Assembly: GCA_049653745.1 (NCBI GenBank)
Contig: JBASGW010000014.1
Location: 1 to 64,000, forward strand
Direction: 5' to 3'
Origin: CANDYO01 sp049653745
GTDB lineage: Bacteria; Pseudomonadota; Alphaproteobacteria; Rickettsiales; CANDYO01
DNA: 64,000 nt
This document shows, one piece after another, positions 42,489-52,355 of the stretch (positions within the stretch are counted from its first letter, which is position 1; every line of letters starts with the position of its first letter). The translations under genes and the position numbers were made by a program. The notes below the pieces were generated by a model, which did not search any database, was not told the DNA's origin, and saw only the letters and a program-made list of their open reading frames with translations.

Positions 42489-43144
42489 TCAATCAAATTT
42501 TAGGTTATCACTTTAATAACCCCCTATTACTCAATGAAGCTCTCACTCACCCTAGCCTACGCTCTGGACATAAATCTTTAAGTTATGAGCGCCTAGAATT
42601 CTTAGGAGACTCTGTATTAAGCTTTATAATATCAGAGTTGCTGATGAATAATTTTCCTACCGAAGAAGAAGGTAAATTAGCTAAAAGAAGAGCCTACTTA
42701 GTTTCCGGAGAAATGATTACTAAAATAGCCACCCAAGTGAATCTTGGTGATAAAATTATAATGACAGAAGCTGAATCTAAATCAGGTGGCAGAGAAAATG
42801 ACCATAACCTTGAAAATGTTTTAGAGGCCATTATTGCTGCTATTTACTTTGATGGTGGCTTTCCTTCCATCAAACCAATTATTTATGACTTATGGCAACC
42901 TTTTATTGAACAAATGGTTGAAGTCCCCATCGATTCTAAAAGTAAATTACAAGAAATTTTACAAAGCAAAGCAAAGGGTTTGCCTCAATATAAATTAATT
43001 GAATCTTCCGGCCCCGAGCATATGCTTACGTTTAAAATTAGCTTATTAGTTGATGGTTATGAAGAAGTGGTAGCAACTGGTAAATCAAAACAACAAGCCG
43101 AGAAAAATGCGGCAACTTTATTATTGGAAAAAATGAATGAGTAA
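42485..43144 (+). CDS. rnc: Ribonuclease III
   Basis: A dsRNA endonuclease for rRNA and mRNA processing, 219 residues. The nuclease signature is YERLEFLGDSVLSFII with Glu38 and Asp42. In the second half the usual (A)D-x-x-EA reads ENVLEAIIAAIYFDGG, so the catalytic Asp (Asp114 of E. coli) is Asn111, while the metal-binding Glu114 remains. I recall the same Asn in Rickettsia sequences. The dsRNA-binding domain covers about residues 150-218 (SKSKLQEILQSK..., KQQAEKNAATLLLEKM). It overlaps era by eight bases. Confidence 0.95.
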   Translation: MINQILGYHFNNPLLLNEALTHPSLRSGHKSLSYERLEFLGDSVLSFIISELLMNNFPTEEEGKLAKRRAYLVSGEMITKIATQVNLGDKIIMTEAESKSGGRENDHNLENVLEAIIAAIYFDGGFPSIKPIIYDLWQPFIEQMVEVPIDSKSKLQEILQSKAKGLPQYKLIESSGPEHMLTFKISLLVDGYEEVVATGKSKQQAEKNAATLLLEKMNE

Positions 43145-44075
43145 AATAACAAAAGCAGCTTTTGTTGCTATCTGCGGAACTCCTAATGTTGGTAAATCAA
43201 CAATATTAAATAAAATTATTGGCACCAAAATCTCTATTGTGAGCCCTAAAGTGCAAACCACAAGAACTTCCTTAAAAGGAATACATAACCAAGATAATTG
43301 CCAACTAGTATTTGTGGATACTCCAGGTATTTTCTCGCCCTCTAAACCTCTAGAAGAAGCCATAGTGAAAACCGCTTGGTCTGGGCTTGAAGGCATTGAT
43401 ATAGTTTTATTGGTTGTTGACCCTATTAAAGGAATTTGTCCAGATACTTACAATATTATCGAAAAGCTTAAAAATAATAAAATTGAACCTATTTTATTAA
43501 TTAATAAACAAGACTTGGTTACCAAAGAAAAATTAAATAGACTTCTTGGGGCATGCAAACAGATTGATATTTTTAAAAACATTCTAACCATCTCTGCAAT
43601 AAAAGATCAAGGCTTTGCTGAATTAATGGAATATTTAATTACTCAAGCCCCAGAATCTCCATGGTATTTCCCAGAAGATCAATTAACCACCACTTCATTA
43701 AAAGTAATTGCCTCTGAAATTACTCGTGAAAAATTATTCTTAAATCTTTCAGATGAACTTCCCTACGCCTTAACTGTGGAAACTGAATCTTGGGAAACCC
43801 AGAAAAATGGAAGCATTAAAGTTAATCAAACCATTTTTGTCTCTCGTGAATCTCATAAGCCCATTATTTTGGGAAGCAAAGGCGATATGATTAAAAAAAT
43901 TGGGATGCAAGCCAGAAAAGAAATAGAAGAGCTAGCTGAAACTAAAATACATTTATTTATTTTTATAAAAGTTAGAGAAAATTGGTTTAGTGATCCTGAA
44001 AGATATGATTATCTTGGAATGCAACAGCCAACTAAAAATCATCACAAGCCTAATAAGCCTAAGAAAAAAATATAG
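43137..44075 (+). CDS. era: GTPase Era
   Basis: A ribosome-assembly GTPase that binds 16S rRNA. The G domain shows G1 CGTPNVGKSTILNKI, G3 VDTPG and G4 NKQD, and the C-terminal KH domain contains GSKGDMIKKIGMQARKEIEE. The 312-residue length includes a basic tail (HHKPNKPKKKI). The rnc-era order is the usual one, and the start lies within rnc. Confidence 0.97.
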   Translation: MSKITKAAFVAICGTPNVGKSTILNKIIGTKISIVSPKVQTTRTSLKGIHNQDNCQLVFVDTPGIFSPSKPLEEAIVKTAWSGLEGIDIVLLVVDPIKGICPDTYNIIEKLKNNKIEPILLINKQDLVTKEKLNRLLGACKQIDIFKNILTISAIKDQGFAELMEYLITQAPESPWYFPEDQLTTTSLKVIASEITREKLFLNLSDELPYALTVETESWETQKNGSIKVNQTIFVSRESHKPIILGSKGDMIKKIGMQARKEIEELAETKIHLFIFIKVRENWFSDPERYDYLGMQQPTKNHHKPNKPKKKI

Positions 44076-44139
44076 TTGTTTGCATATTGTATAAATTTCT
44101 GTTATAAAATTAGCCGTTTACTCTTAGGTTATTATAAAT

Positions 44140-45744
44140 ATGTTGACTATCAACGACCTTGCCTTTCTATATGGCGCAAAACTACTTTTTGCAAATGTTA
44201 ATTTAACCTTTAATAAGGGCCAAAGACTAGGATTAGTTGGTGGGAATGGAGCTGGAAAATCTACCTTCCTTAAATTAGTTGCTGGAGAAGAAGAACCTTC
44301 AACTGGAGAAATAAACTTAGCTAAGAGAACCAGGGTTGGCTGGCTTAAGCAAGACCAATTTCAATATGAAAATGTTTCTATAATAAATACCGTAATTGCT
44401 GGTAATAAAACTCTCTGGAATGCTATTTGCGAAAAAGAAGAATTACTAGCTAAAGATGAATGTGATGATGCAACAGGTTACCGCCTTGGTGAATTAGAGC
44501 ACATCATAATGGAGTGCGATGGCTATGAAGCAGAAGCAGTGGCAGGAGATTTATTAATTGGTTTAGGAATAAAAGAAGAATATCATCATCAACCCTTATC
44601 TATTTTATCCGGAGGTTATAAACTCCGAGTATTATTAGCTCAAAGCTTATTTGATAATCCAGATCTTTTATTATTAGATGAACCAACTAATCATCTAGAT
44701 ATTATTTCTATTTATTGGTTAGAAAATTATCTTAAAGAAACCTTTAAAGGCGCTTTAGTTTTTATTTCTCATGATGTTTTATTTGTAAATAATCTAGCCA
44801 CTCATATTCTAGACGTAGACTATGGAGATATTACTCAATATACCGGTAATTATTATAGTTTTGTGCAGCAGAAAAAAGAGGTAATGGAGCAAAAAGAAAA
44901 AGAATTTGCTCATTTAGAGAAAAAAATTTCCACCATGCGAGTCTTTGTAGAAAAATTTAGAGCCTCTGCTTCTAGATCTAAACAAGCTCTTTCTCGTGAA
45001 AAATTAATAGATAAAATAGAATTACCTGATATCAAAAAAACTTCTAGAATTACCCCTAATTTTTATTTTAGACCAAAACGTCCTTCTGGGAAACAAGCTC
45101 TAGAAGTAAAAGATATATGCAAATCTTATGGCGAACGTAAAATTCTAAACAAAGTGAATTTTTCTGTAAATAGAGGCGATAAAGTTATAATTATTGGACC
45201 AAATGGTATTGGTAAATCTACCTTACTCAAGATATTACTTGGTCACATAGAAGCCAATAATGGATCTTTCGAATGGGGATATGAAGCTCATAAATCATAT
45301 TTTGCTCAAGATCATCATGAATTATTAAATCAACCGATAACTGCCTATGAGTGGATTTGCGAGCAATTACCTAATGAGCCCACCAGCAAATTAAGATCTG
45401 TTCTGGGTCATGTTTTATTCGGTCAAGATGATGCTCATAAAAATATCCTCCAAATATCAGGAGGCGAAGGAGCTAGACTTCTATTAGCTAAAATAATGCT
45501 TGAAGAAAGTAATTGTTTAATTCTTGATGAACCAACAAATCACTTAGATATAGAAGCCAAAGAAGGGCTAAAAAAAGCATTAATTGAATTTCCTGGAACT
45601 TTAGTTATGGTAACGCATGATAGAGACTTCGCTTCTAGCATAGCCACTAGAATTATTGCCATCACTGAGAAAAAAATTATTGATTATAAAGGAACTTATC
45701 AAGAATATTTAGATAAATTTGGACAAGATTATTTTAAAAACTAA
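44140..45744 (+). CDS. ABC-F family ATPase, YbiT-like
   Basis: A soluble protein with two ABC domains and no membrane part, 534 residues. Walker A motifs are GGNGAGKST (34-42) and GPNGIGKST; signatures are LSGGYKLRVLLAQ and ISGGEGARLLLAK; both Walker B motifs are followed by DEPTNHLD. The inter-domain linker is short and basic. Layout and sequence are closest to E. coli YbiT among ABC-F proteins, which act on the ribosome E site. It is monocistronic. Confidence 0.93.
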   Translation: MLTINDLAFLYGAKLLFANVNLTFNKGQRLGLVGGNGAGKSTFLKLVAGEEEPSTGEINLAKRTRVGWLKQDQFQYENVSIINTVIAGNKTLWNAICEKEELLAKDECDDATGYRLGELEHIIMECDGYEAEAVAGDLLIGLGIKEEYHHQPLSILSGGYKLRVLLAQSLFDNPDLLLLDEPTNHLDIISIYWLENYLKETFKGALVFISHDVLFVNNLATHILDVDYGDITQYTGNYYSFVQQKKEVMEQKEKEFAHLEKKISTMRVFVEKFRASASRSKQALSREKLIDKIELPDIKKTSRITPNFYFRPKRPSGKQALEVKDICKSYGERKILNKVNFSVNRGDKVIIIGPNGIGKSTLLKILLGHIEANNGSFEWGYEAHKSYFAQDHHELLNQPITAYEWICEQLPNEPTSKLRSVLGHVLFGQDDAHKNILQISGGEGARLLLAKIMLEESNCLILDEPTNHLDIEAKEGLKKALIEFPGTLVMVTHDRDFASSIATRIIAITEKKIIDYKGTYQEYLDKFGQDYFKN

Positions 45745-45771
45745 CCTAGAACTATTAATTAGGAGCACATT

Positions 45772-46422
45772 ATGAAAAAGTTCATGTTAATATACTTACT
45801 ATTAATTTCCAATATTTCTTTAGCAGAATCAACCCAAAATAATAATGAAAAATATATCATATTTGCAAGACATGGAGAAACTCATTATAACGTTAAAAAA
45901 TTGCTTACAGGGCGTGGCTCAAACCCTGATTTAAATGAAGAAGGAGTAAAGCAGGCCTTAGAACTTGGTAAAAAATTATCTCAAGATTTCTCAGAAAACT
46001 TACAAATTGAACTCATTGTAAGCAGCGATATGAAGCGCACTAACAAAACTTCTAATCTTGTTAACACCCATCTTTCTGTGCCTTTAATCTATAATAGTCA
46101 ATTACAAGAAGTGGATAGAGGAGGATTAGAAGGGAAACCACTAGCTGAAGTAATTCCAATTATAAATTCTATTCCAGAAAATCAATCTCACCCTATATAT
46201 GGCGGAGAAAGTACTGAAGAATTTAGAAATAGAATTATTGGAAATATTTGTAAATATTATTATGCTCCAGAAAAAGTAATCTTACTTGTGGCTCATGGTT
46301 ATGCAGGCGAAATTGCTCATCATTATTTTAAAAATGAAAATATAAAACTTGGTAATTCCGATTATATAATATTTACTTCTAGGGATTTAGAAAATAAATG
46401 CTCCCCTCATAAGAAAGTTTAA
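45772..46422 (+). CDS. Secreted histidine phosphatase
   Basis: A 216-residue histidine-phosphatase superfamily protein with a Sec signal (FMLIYLLLISNISLA, cut near residue 18), so it acts outside the cytoplasm. The phospho-acceptor motif is RHG at 33-35 (FARHGETHYNVKKLLTGRGSNPDLNEEG) and the second His is His175 (LVAHGYAGE). The substrate is unknown; a periplasmic sugar-phosphate or cofactor phosphatase is plausible. Its stop shares one base with the start of ygfZ (TAATG). Confidence 0.88.
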   Translation: MKKFMLIYLLLISNISLAESTQNNNEKYIIFARHGETHYNVKKLLTGRGSNPDLNEEGVKQALELGKKLSQDFSENLQIELIVSSDMKRTNKTSNLVNTHLSVPLIYNSQLQEVDRGGLEGKPLAEVIPIINSIPENQSHPIYGGESTEEFRNRIIGNICKYYYAPEKVILLVAHGYAGEIAHHYFKNENIKLGNSDYIIFTSRDLENKCSPHKKV

Positions 46423-47240
46423 TGACTTATACAATCTTAAATGAGCGGGCAGTTATTGAGATAACTGGTGAAGATAAATTCAAATTTCTTCAAGGGTTAA
46501 TTACTAATAACATCAATAATTTATCTAAAGAACAATCAGTTTATGCCTGCATGCTAACACCTCAAGGTAAATATTTTTCAGATTTTTTTTTCTATTTAAA
46601 TCACGATAATATTATTGGAGACATTCCTAAAGTCAGAGCTAATGAAATAATTCAAAAATTAAATTTATATAAACTAAGAAGTAAAGTTATGATAAATCTT
46701 TGCCCAGATTATAAAGTTATTTCACTCTTAAATGAACCTATTGATTCTATCAATGAAATGGTTGTTTTTTCTGATCCCAGAAATAATAACCTTGGCTATA
46801 GAAGCTATATTAAAAATAATATAATTATCGAAAAAAGAACTCCAGATAAATATGCTTATAACCTAGCAAGAATTGAGAATTTTATTCCCGAAGGTGATCA
46901 AGATTTAATTCCTGAGCAATCCTTTATTTTGGAATATGGATTTGATCAATTAAATGCTATAGATTACACTAAGGGCTGCTATGTTGGTCAAGAACTAGTA
47001 GCTAGAACTCATTATAATGGGATCATCAGAAAAGAAATTGTTCAATTAGAAGGAATAAATGAGTTGCCTAAACTTGGATCAATAGTTTATTCTGGAGAAA
47101 AAAAGCTAGGAATTATTTGCTCAAGTGTTTTTAATAAAGCATTAGCGTTAATTAGAGTAGCAGATTATAATAACTTATCACCTAACGCAGAAATTTTTGT
47201 AGATAATCAAAAAGTTAAGCTAATATTTAAGGTAAAATAA
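46422..47240 (+). CDS. ygfZ: YgfZ/CAF17 iron-sulfur protein
   Basis: A folate-binding-fold protein needed for maturation or repair of certain iron-sulfur enzymes. The hallmark KGCYVGQE (Cys186) is present, and the N-terminus (ILNERAVIEITGEDKFKFLQGLITNN) is typical of GcvT-like proteins. 272 residues. It is coupled to the phosphatase gene upstream by TAATG and followed one base later by cpoB, so the three form one unit. Confidence 0.93.
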   Translation: MTYTILNERAVIEITGEDKFKFLQGLITNNINNLSKEQSVYACMLTPQGKYFSDFFFYLNHDNIIGDIPKVRANEIIQKLNLYKLRSKVMINLCPDYKVISLLNEPIDSINEMVVFSDPRNNNLGYRSYIKNNIIIEKRTPDKYAYNLARIENFIPEGDQDLIPEQSFILEYGFDQLNAIDYTKGCYVGQELVARTHYNGIIRKEIVQLEGINELPKLGSIVYSGEKKLGIICSSVFNKALALIRVADYNNLSPNAEIFVDNQKVKLIFKVK

Positions 47241-47241
47241 A

Positions 47242-47904
47242 ATGATTAAGTATGTTTTTTTAATTTTAATATTTTTTAGTAATTTATCTTACGCTGAAAA
47301 TTTTGATGAAGATAACTTTCTCAATGAAAATGCTAGCGAGCCAACAATAACTCAACTCACCGATAAAATAGAAAGACTTGAACATGAGTATAAATTATTA
47401 CAAAAAAAATATGAATCTCTTGCAGCAGATGTTGAATATAGATTTAAGCAGCTTGAATCGAATCAAAATAAAAGCACATCTAATGCGAAAATAGAACCCA
47501 GCAAAAATACTGATCCTAAATTAGCAAAAACTAAATTTACAGATGCTTATTCTTTATTGAGAGAACAAAAATATAATGAAGCTGAAGCTGCATTTTCTGA
47601 ATTTATAAAATTATATCCCAATAATTCTTACACTGGCAATGCTTATTACTGGTTAGGAGAGAGCTTTATGCTACGTAAAAGATATGATAAAGCAGCTTTA
47701 AACTATCTACAATCATTTAGTAAATTTCCAAAAAATGACAAGGCTGATTTAAGTATGATTAAATTATCCTCAGCTTTAAATCTTTTAGGAAAGAAAAAAG
47801 AAGCTTGCGCTGTAATTTCTAAATTAAAAGTTAAAAAAGATAAGTTAAATCCTACATTGCAAAAGTTATTGAGCAAAGAAACTAAAATAGCAAATTGTAA
47901 ATAG
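47242..47904 (+). CDS. cpoB: Cell-division coordinator CpoB (YbgF)
   Basis: A periplasmic TPR protein linked to the Tol-Pal system. A signal peptide (YVFLILIFFSNLSYA, cut near residue 18) precedes an acidic patch, a coiled coil (ITQLTDKIERLEHEYKLLQKKYESLAADV, residues 37-65) and about three TPR units (AYSLLREQKYNEAEAAFSEFIKLYPNNSYTGNAYYWLGESFMLRKRYDKAA-type). The 220-residue length fits. tol and pal genes are not adjacent here. Confidence 0.92.
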   Translation: MIKYVFLILIFFSNLSYAENFDEDNFLNENASEPTITQLTDKIERLEHEYKLLQKKYESLAADVEYRFKQLESNQNKSTSNAKIEPSKNTDPKLAKTKFTDAYSLLREQKYNEAEAAFSEFIKLYPNNSYTGNAYYWLGESFMLRKRYDKAALNYLQSFSKFPKNDKADLSMIKLSSALNLLGKKKEACAVISKLKVKKDKLNPTLQKLLSKETKIANCK

Positions 47905-48000
47905 ATACTCATTAGTATGAAATTTTATTTCTTTCTCTAATCCATCTGTGTATAATGAAAGGAATATAGATCTTAAGACGTTTAAAAATAAGAGTTTTGA

Positions 48001-50880
48001 ATGAAATCAATAAAGATATTAATCGCTTTAATTGCAGTTGCCGTTCTTGCCTTTTTTCTAGCACCTAATTTAGTTAATCTTGATAAATATGTAAATCTTA
48101 GCATCAAATCTGCTGAAGAAAAAATAGGAAAAGAACTAATTATTCAAGGCAAACCAACCATAGATATTTCTTCAGAAATACGAATTACTCTACCAAATTT
48201 TCTTATGGTAAACAACACACAAACCCCGTCTTTAACTCTTATACAAGCAGATAGCTTAGTACTATATATTTCTCCACATAACTTCCTCTTTGGTAATAAT
48301 AAAATAAATAAAATTGAAATAAATAATCCAACTATCAATCTTGATTATTTTGATAATTTTCATAGCTTCATAACAATGCATCAAAACTCTGATTTTGCTG
48401 AGTTCATTATTAATAATGGAGTAATATGGAAAAATAACTCTTCATATATTACTAAACTTAATACCATAACAAATTTACATTCATCCAAATTATCCACTAT
48501 AAAGGGAACTTTTGTTATTGATAATAATGTTTTAAATATATCAGCCAATATCTCTAGGCCAGATATACACTCAACTCAAGCTTTAACATTAAATATTTAT
48601 GATCAGCATACCAGCATAGATACTAAAGCTACTTTAAAGAGATTAAACAATAGATTGGAAATGAGTGGAGATATAAAGTTTAATATAGATGGAACATCCT
48701 TAATTGTTGATTATTTTACTAAATTAATGCCCTTTATCTCAAGCATGAAAAAAGATCATCTTGATGATCCAATAATTATCTCAGCTAATTTTGATCATAA
48801 AGATAATTATACAGATGTTAGTAACCTTAAAATAAATTCTAAAGATATAGATGGAACAGGAAATATAACTTTTGCAACAAGTGGAAATTCTAACATTAAA
48901 GCTTATTTAGATTTTGAGAAAATTAATTTTAATAAGATACTTTCCTTAAATAAATCCACTCTAGCTTCATCTAATCAAATCTATATAGAAGATAGTTCAA
49001 ATAATTTTAGAAGCAATGACTATGCGGATTTAAGTTTTTTAAACAGCAGTGATGCGGATATTAAAATTAACATTAAAGAAATTAATATTCAAAATATAAC
49101 ATTAAATGACTTTGTTTTAGATTTTGGAGTTATGAATCAAAAAGTTACCAATGGATCTATAATTTTTAATATTGCTGGCAAAGGTGTGAATTCAAAATTT
49201 AGCATTTCTAATCTCAGCTTACACAGCATTGACTATACTAATGTTTTATTAGGAACTTTCGAAAATAGTGGAAATAATATCAATGACACTTCTGCGTTAT
49301 TTGGCCTTAGTGATTATTTTCTTATTGAACAAAATAACTTAGATTACTCAATAAATTCTCAAATAATTATCTCAGACGAAGAGATTTCACTTTTTAATTT
49401 AGTTGGGAAAATTGGCAATGATGGAGGAACTTTATCAGGGAATATAGCCAGCAGAGTGGATCAAATGGATAACTATAATATTGATCTTAATTTTGATAAA
49501 ATAAATTTAGATAATATTGATCTTCCTCTATTTAAAACTAGGTTTAAAAGCCTTATGATGGACTCAGATAAAGATGATTATTTAACCAAATTTATTTGGT
49601 TTAGAACACTTTCTTCAAACTATAGTATAAAATTTTCTTTCACCAATACTAACCTAAAAAATCAAAAAATTGATAACCTTGTTGTGCTTTGCAATTTATC
49701 TCCTGCAAAAATGCAGCTTAAGGGCTTAATAAAATCATCTTTCTTGAGTTCTGATTTTGCACTTAATCTTGAAGCATTAGATATAAAGCCCACAATTAAA
49801 CTTGTAGTTACTGGTGACAATCTTGATTACGATGCTCTAATGTTAGTATCTTCAAATTTATTTGATACTAATTCAGACATAGACTCCTCTCAAAACGAAG
49901 AATTATGGAGCAGCACTAAACTTAATCTTTTTAAGATAAATAAATATTCAGCTATTTTTGAAATTGGCCTTAAAAAGGCTAAGGTAAAAAATTATAATTT
50001 AAATAATTTTATTTTATACTCTCATACTAGTGGCGATATCTTGTATATAGATAATCTTAATTTTAATATATATAATGGTATAGTTCAATCAGGTGGCAAT
50101 ATAAGTTTTTTCACTCCTGCTTTATATCAGTTTTCTTTCTCCGGGTCTAATCTTGATTCTAAAAATTTATTTGCTGATAACTTGCCAGGATTAGATGCTT
50201 TTGATGGCCCCCTTTCATTTACCACTTCTTTTATAGCCGATGGAGATTCTCCAAAAGATCTAATAGAAAATCTTAACATGTCCATTAATTTTGCAAGCTT
50301 AGGAATGACACTTAATGGCATTGATAGCGACGTTGTTGTTGATATTGCACTACAAAGAAAATCGTTACCAAAAGATAGTATATTATCAAATATAGATTTA
50401 TCTTTAAGTTCAGGATCAACTCTTATAAATAACCTAAGTGGCTCAATAAAAGGATCGAAAGGAATTCTTAATAGCAACGATGTAACTTTTCAAACTAGGT
50501 TTAATAATGCTGCAAGCGCTTTCACCATAGACTTAAATAAACTTACCCTCTCTTCTAATACTCAATTTTTATTTATGCCATATACTGGGAATCCTATAAC
50601 TTATAATATTATAACAAATGGTGATCTAAAAGGACCATTACAATCTACAATAGACGATAAAAACCTAGTAAAATTTGTTAAAGATGCATATGGCATTGTA
50701 ACGCAAGAAGATATAGCTGAAGCCAAAAAACTCAAAAGAAAAGCTCAACAGCAACCTAATCCTAGCAATCTAGTAGATGATCCTTCAGATCAAAAATATC
50801 TTTACTATAAATTAATTCAAGAAGATACAGAGGCAAAAGAACAAGCTGAAAACAACGCTTCATCAAACACGAATCAATAA
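48001..50880 (+). CDS. AsmA-family envelope protein
   Basis: A 959-residue protein anchored by one N-terminal helix (IKILIALIAVAVLAFFLAPNLV) with the AsmA opening NLDKYVNLSIKSAEEKIGKELIIQGKPTID. The bulk is beta-rich, Asn/Ser-heavy periplasmic sequence, ending in a conserved AsmA_2-like part (about 680-890) and a polar tail. AsmA-like proteins are thought to bridge the two membranes for phospholipid transport. It is followed eight bases later by ampG. Confidence 0.88.
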   Translation: MKSIKILIALIAVAVLAFFLAPNLVNLDKYVNLSIKSAEEKIGKELIIQGKPTIDISSEIRITLPNFLMVNNTQTPSLTLIQADSLVLYISPHNFLFGNNKINKIEINNPTINLDYFDNFHSFITMHQNSDFAEFIINNGVIWKNNSSYITKLNTITNLHSSKLSTIKGTFVIDNNVLNISANISRPDIHSTQALTLNIYDQHTSIDTKATLKRLNNRLEMSGDIKFNIDGTSLIVDYFTKLMPFISSMKKDHLDDPIIISANFDHKDNYTDVSNLKINSKDIDGTGNITFATSGNSNIKAYLDFEKINFNKILSLNKSTLASSNQIYIEDSSNNFRSNDYADLSFLNSSDADIKINIKEINIQNITLNDFVLDFGVMNQKVTNGSIIFNIAGKGVNSKFSISNLSLHSIDYTNVLLGTFENSGNNINDTSALFGLSDYFLIEQNNLDYSINSQIIISDEEISLFNLVGKIGNDGGTLSGNIASRVDQMDNYNIDLNFDKINLDNIDLPLFKTRFKSLMMDSDKDDYLTKFIWFRTLSSNYSIKFSFTNTNLKNQKIDNLVVLCNLSPAKMQLKGLIKSSFLSSDFALNLEALDIKPTIKLVVTGDNLDYDALMLVSSNLFDTNSDIDSSQNEELWSSTKLNLFKINKYSAIFEIGLKKAKVKNYNLNNFILYSHTSGDILYIDNLNFNIYNGIVQSGGNISFFTPALYQFSFSGSNLDSKNLFADNLPGLDAFDGPLSFTTSFIADGDSPKDLIENLNMSINFASLGMTLNGIDSDVVVDIALQRKSLPKDSILSNIDLSLSSGSTLINNLSGSIKGSKGILNSNDVTFQTRFNNAASAFTIDLNKLTLSSNTQFLFMPYTGNPITYNIITNGDLKGPLQSTIDDKNLVKFVKDAYGIVTQEDIAEAKKLKRKAQQQPNPSNLVDDPSDQKYLYYKLIQEDTEAKEQAENNASSNTNQ

Positions 50881-50888
50881 AATAAAAA

Positions 50889-52355
50889 ATGATAAAACTA
50901 TTAAATAACAATCTAAAGAAAATGGTTAGTAATTATAGAATATTATCTGTGCTATTTCTTGGATTTTCTGCCGGAATTCCTTTAGCTTTAACCGGTTTAA
51001 CTTTAAGTATGTGGATATCTCGCCTTGATATAGATATTAAGACTATAGGTTTATTCTCTTTAGTCACTCTCCCTTTTTCTTTTAAATATCTTTGGTCATC
51101 AATATTTGACTATGTCCCTATACCATATTTTACTAGAAAATATGGATTAAGAAGGGGCTGGTTAATTTTTGTACAAATATGCTTAATTTTTGTAATAATG
51201 GCGCTTGGTAACACCTCTCCACTTGAAAATATTACTCTTACTGCCGCAATTGCTTTCTTCGTTGCATTTTTTTCAGCAACTCAAGATATTATTATTGATG
51301 CCTTAAGGATTGAAATATTAGAAAAAGAAGAGCAAGGTTTGGGGGCCACCATGTATGCCTATGGCTATAGAATTGCTATGCTAGTGTCTGGAGCCGGATC
51401 TTTATTACTAGCAGACCATATTTCCTGGAAAATGGTTTATGTGATAATGAGTCTAAATATATTAGTAGGTATTGCTGCAGTATTATTTTTAAAAGAACCT
51501 ACCCATTCTGATAAAAAACTTGAAGAATTAAGACAATTTAAATTAAGCTTATCTTCAATCATAAACTATCTAAAAAAAGCAACATGGCTTCATATTATTT
51601 TAATTTTATTAGTAAGTTATAAAATATTATCTTATATCTATTTTATAACTTTCGATGAATCTATTGGCTATATAGGCAATGCTTTATTCTTTACTATTAT
51701 TGTTATTTCTTTTCATCTTAAAAACAAATCAATATCTAAATCTTTACCTGAACCAATATTAGATTTTTGTAGTAGGCCTAAATGGCTTCATATCCTGCTT
51801 TTTGTAATTTTTTATAAGATTGCAGATACTTTAATTAGCACCCTTCAAAGTAAATTTTATGTAACTATGGGATTCTCTAATAGTGAAATCGCTTATATTA
51901 CTAAAGGATTAGGTTTTATAATGACTCTTGCGGGTTTATTTATTGGAGGAATAATCTATTATCGTTTAGGAACCTTTAAAAGTTTGCTCATTTCTGGAAT
52001 ATTACAAATTTCCTCTAACTTATTATTTATTTGGGTTGCAAATCAACAGCATGATTTGGTAGCGTTATCAATAACCATAGCAATAGAAAATTTCACTGGC
52101 GCTATCGGGAATGTAGTAATTATAGCTTATTTAAGTGGATTATGTAATATTGCATATGCCGCCACCCAATATGCATTACTTTCTTCACTCGCTAATATAG
52201 GAAGAACTATAATTGCGGCACCAGCTGGTTATTTAGTGGCTGCAATTGGATGGAAGCAATTTTTTATTATTACAGCTTTTGCTGGCATTCCAGGCATAGT
52301 ATTATTATATTTAATTTTTAAAAAAGAGCCCTCTTTTATCCATGAATCTTCATAA
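50889..52355 (+). CDS. ampG: AmpG-type muropeptide permease
   Basis: A major-facilitator protein of 488 residues with about 12-14 helices that imports anhydro-muropeptides. AmpG-like blocks are FLGFSAGIPLALTGLTLSMWISRLDIDIKTIGLFSLVTLPFSFKYLWS, SATQDIIIDALRIEIL, and GLGATMYAYGYRIAMLVSGAG. With the AmpD-like amidase and LdcA it completes the core of muropeptide recycling. Its last 14 bases overlap the response-regulator gene. Confidence 0.9.
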   Translation: MIKLLNNNLKKMVSNYRILSVLFLGFSAGIPLALTGLTLSMWISRLDIDIKTIGLFSLVTLPFSFKYLWSSIFDYVPIPYFTRKYGLRRGWLIFVQICLIFVIMALGNTSPLENITLTAAIAFFVAFFSATQDIIIDALRIEILEKEEQGLGATMYAYGYRIAMLVSGAGSLLLADHISWKMVYVIMSLNILVGIAAVLFLKEPTHSDKKLEELRQFKLSLSSIINYLKKATWLHIILILLVSYKILSYIYFITFDESIGYIGNALFFTIIVISFHLKNKSISKSLPEPILDFCSRPKWLHILLFVIFYKIADTLISTLQSKFYVTMGFSNSEIAYITKGLGFIMTLAGLFIGGIIYYRLGTFKSLLISGILQISSNLLFIWVANQQHDLVALSITIAIENFTGAIGNVVIIAYLSGLCNIAYAATQYALLSSLANIGRTIIAAPAGYLVAAIGWKQFFIITAFAGIPGIVLLYLIFKKEPSFIHESS

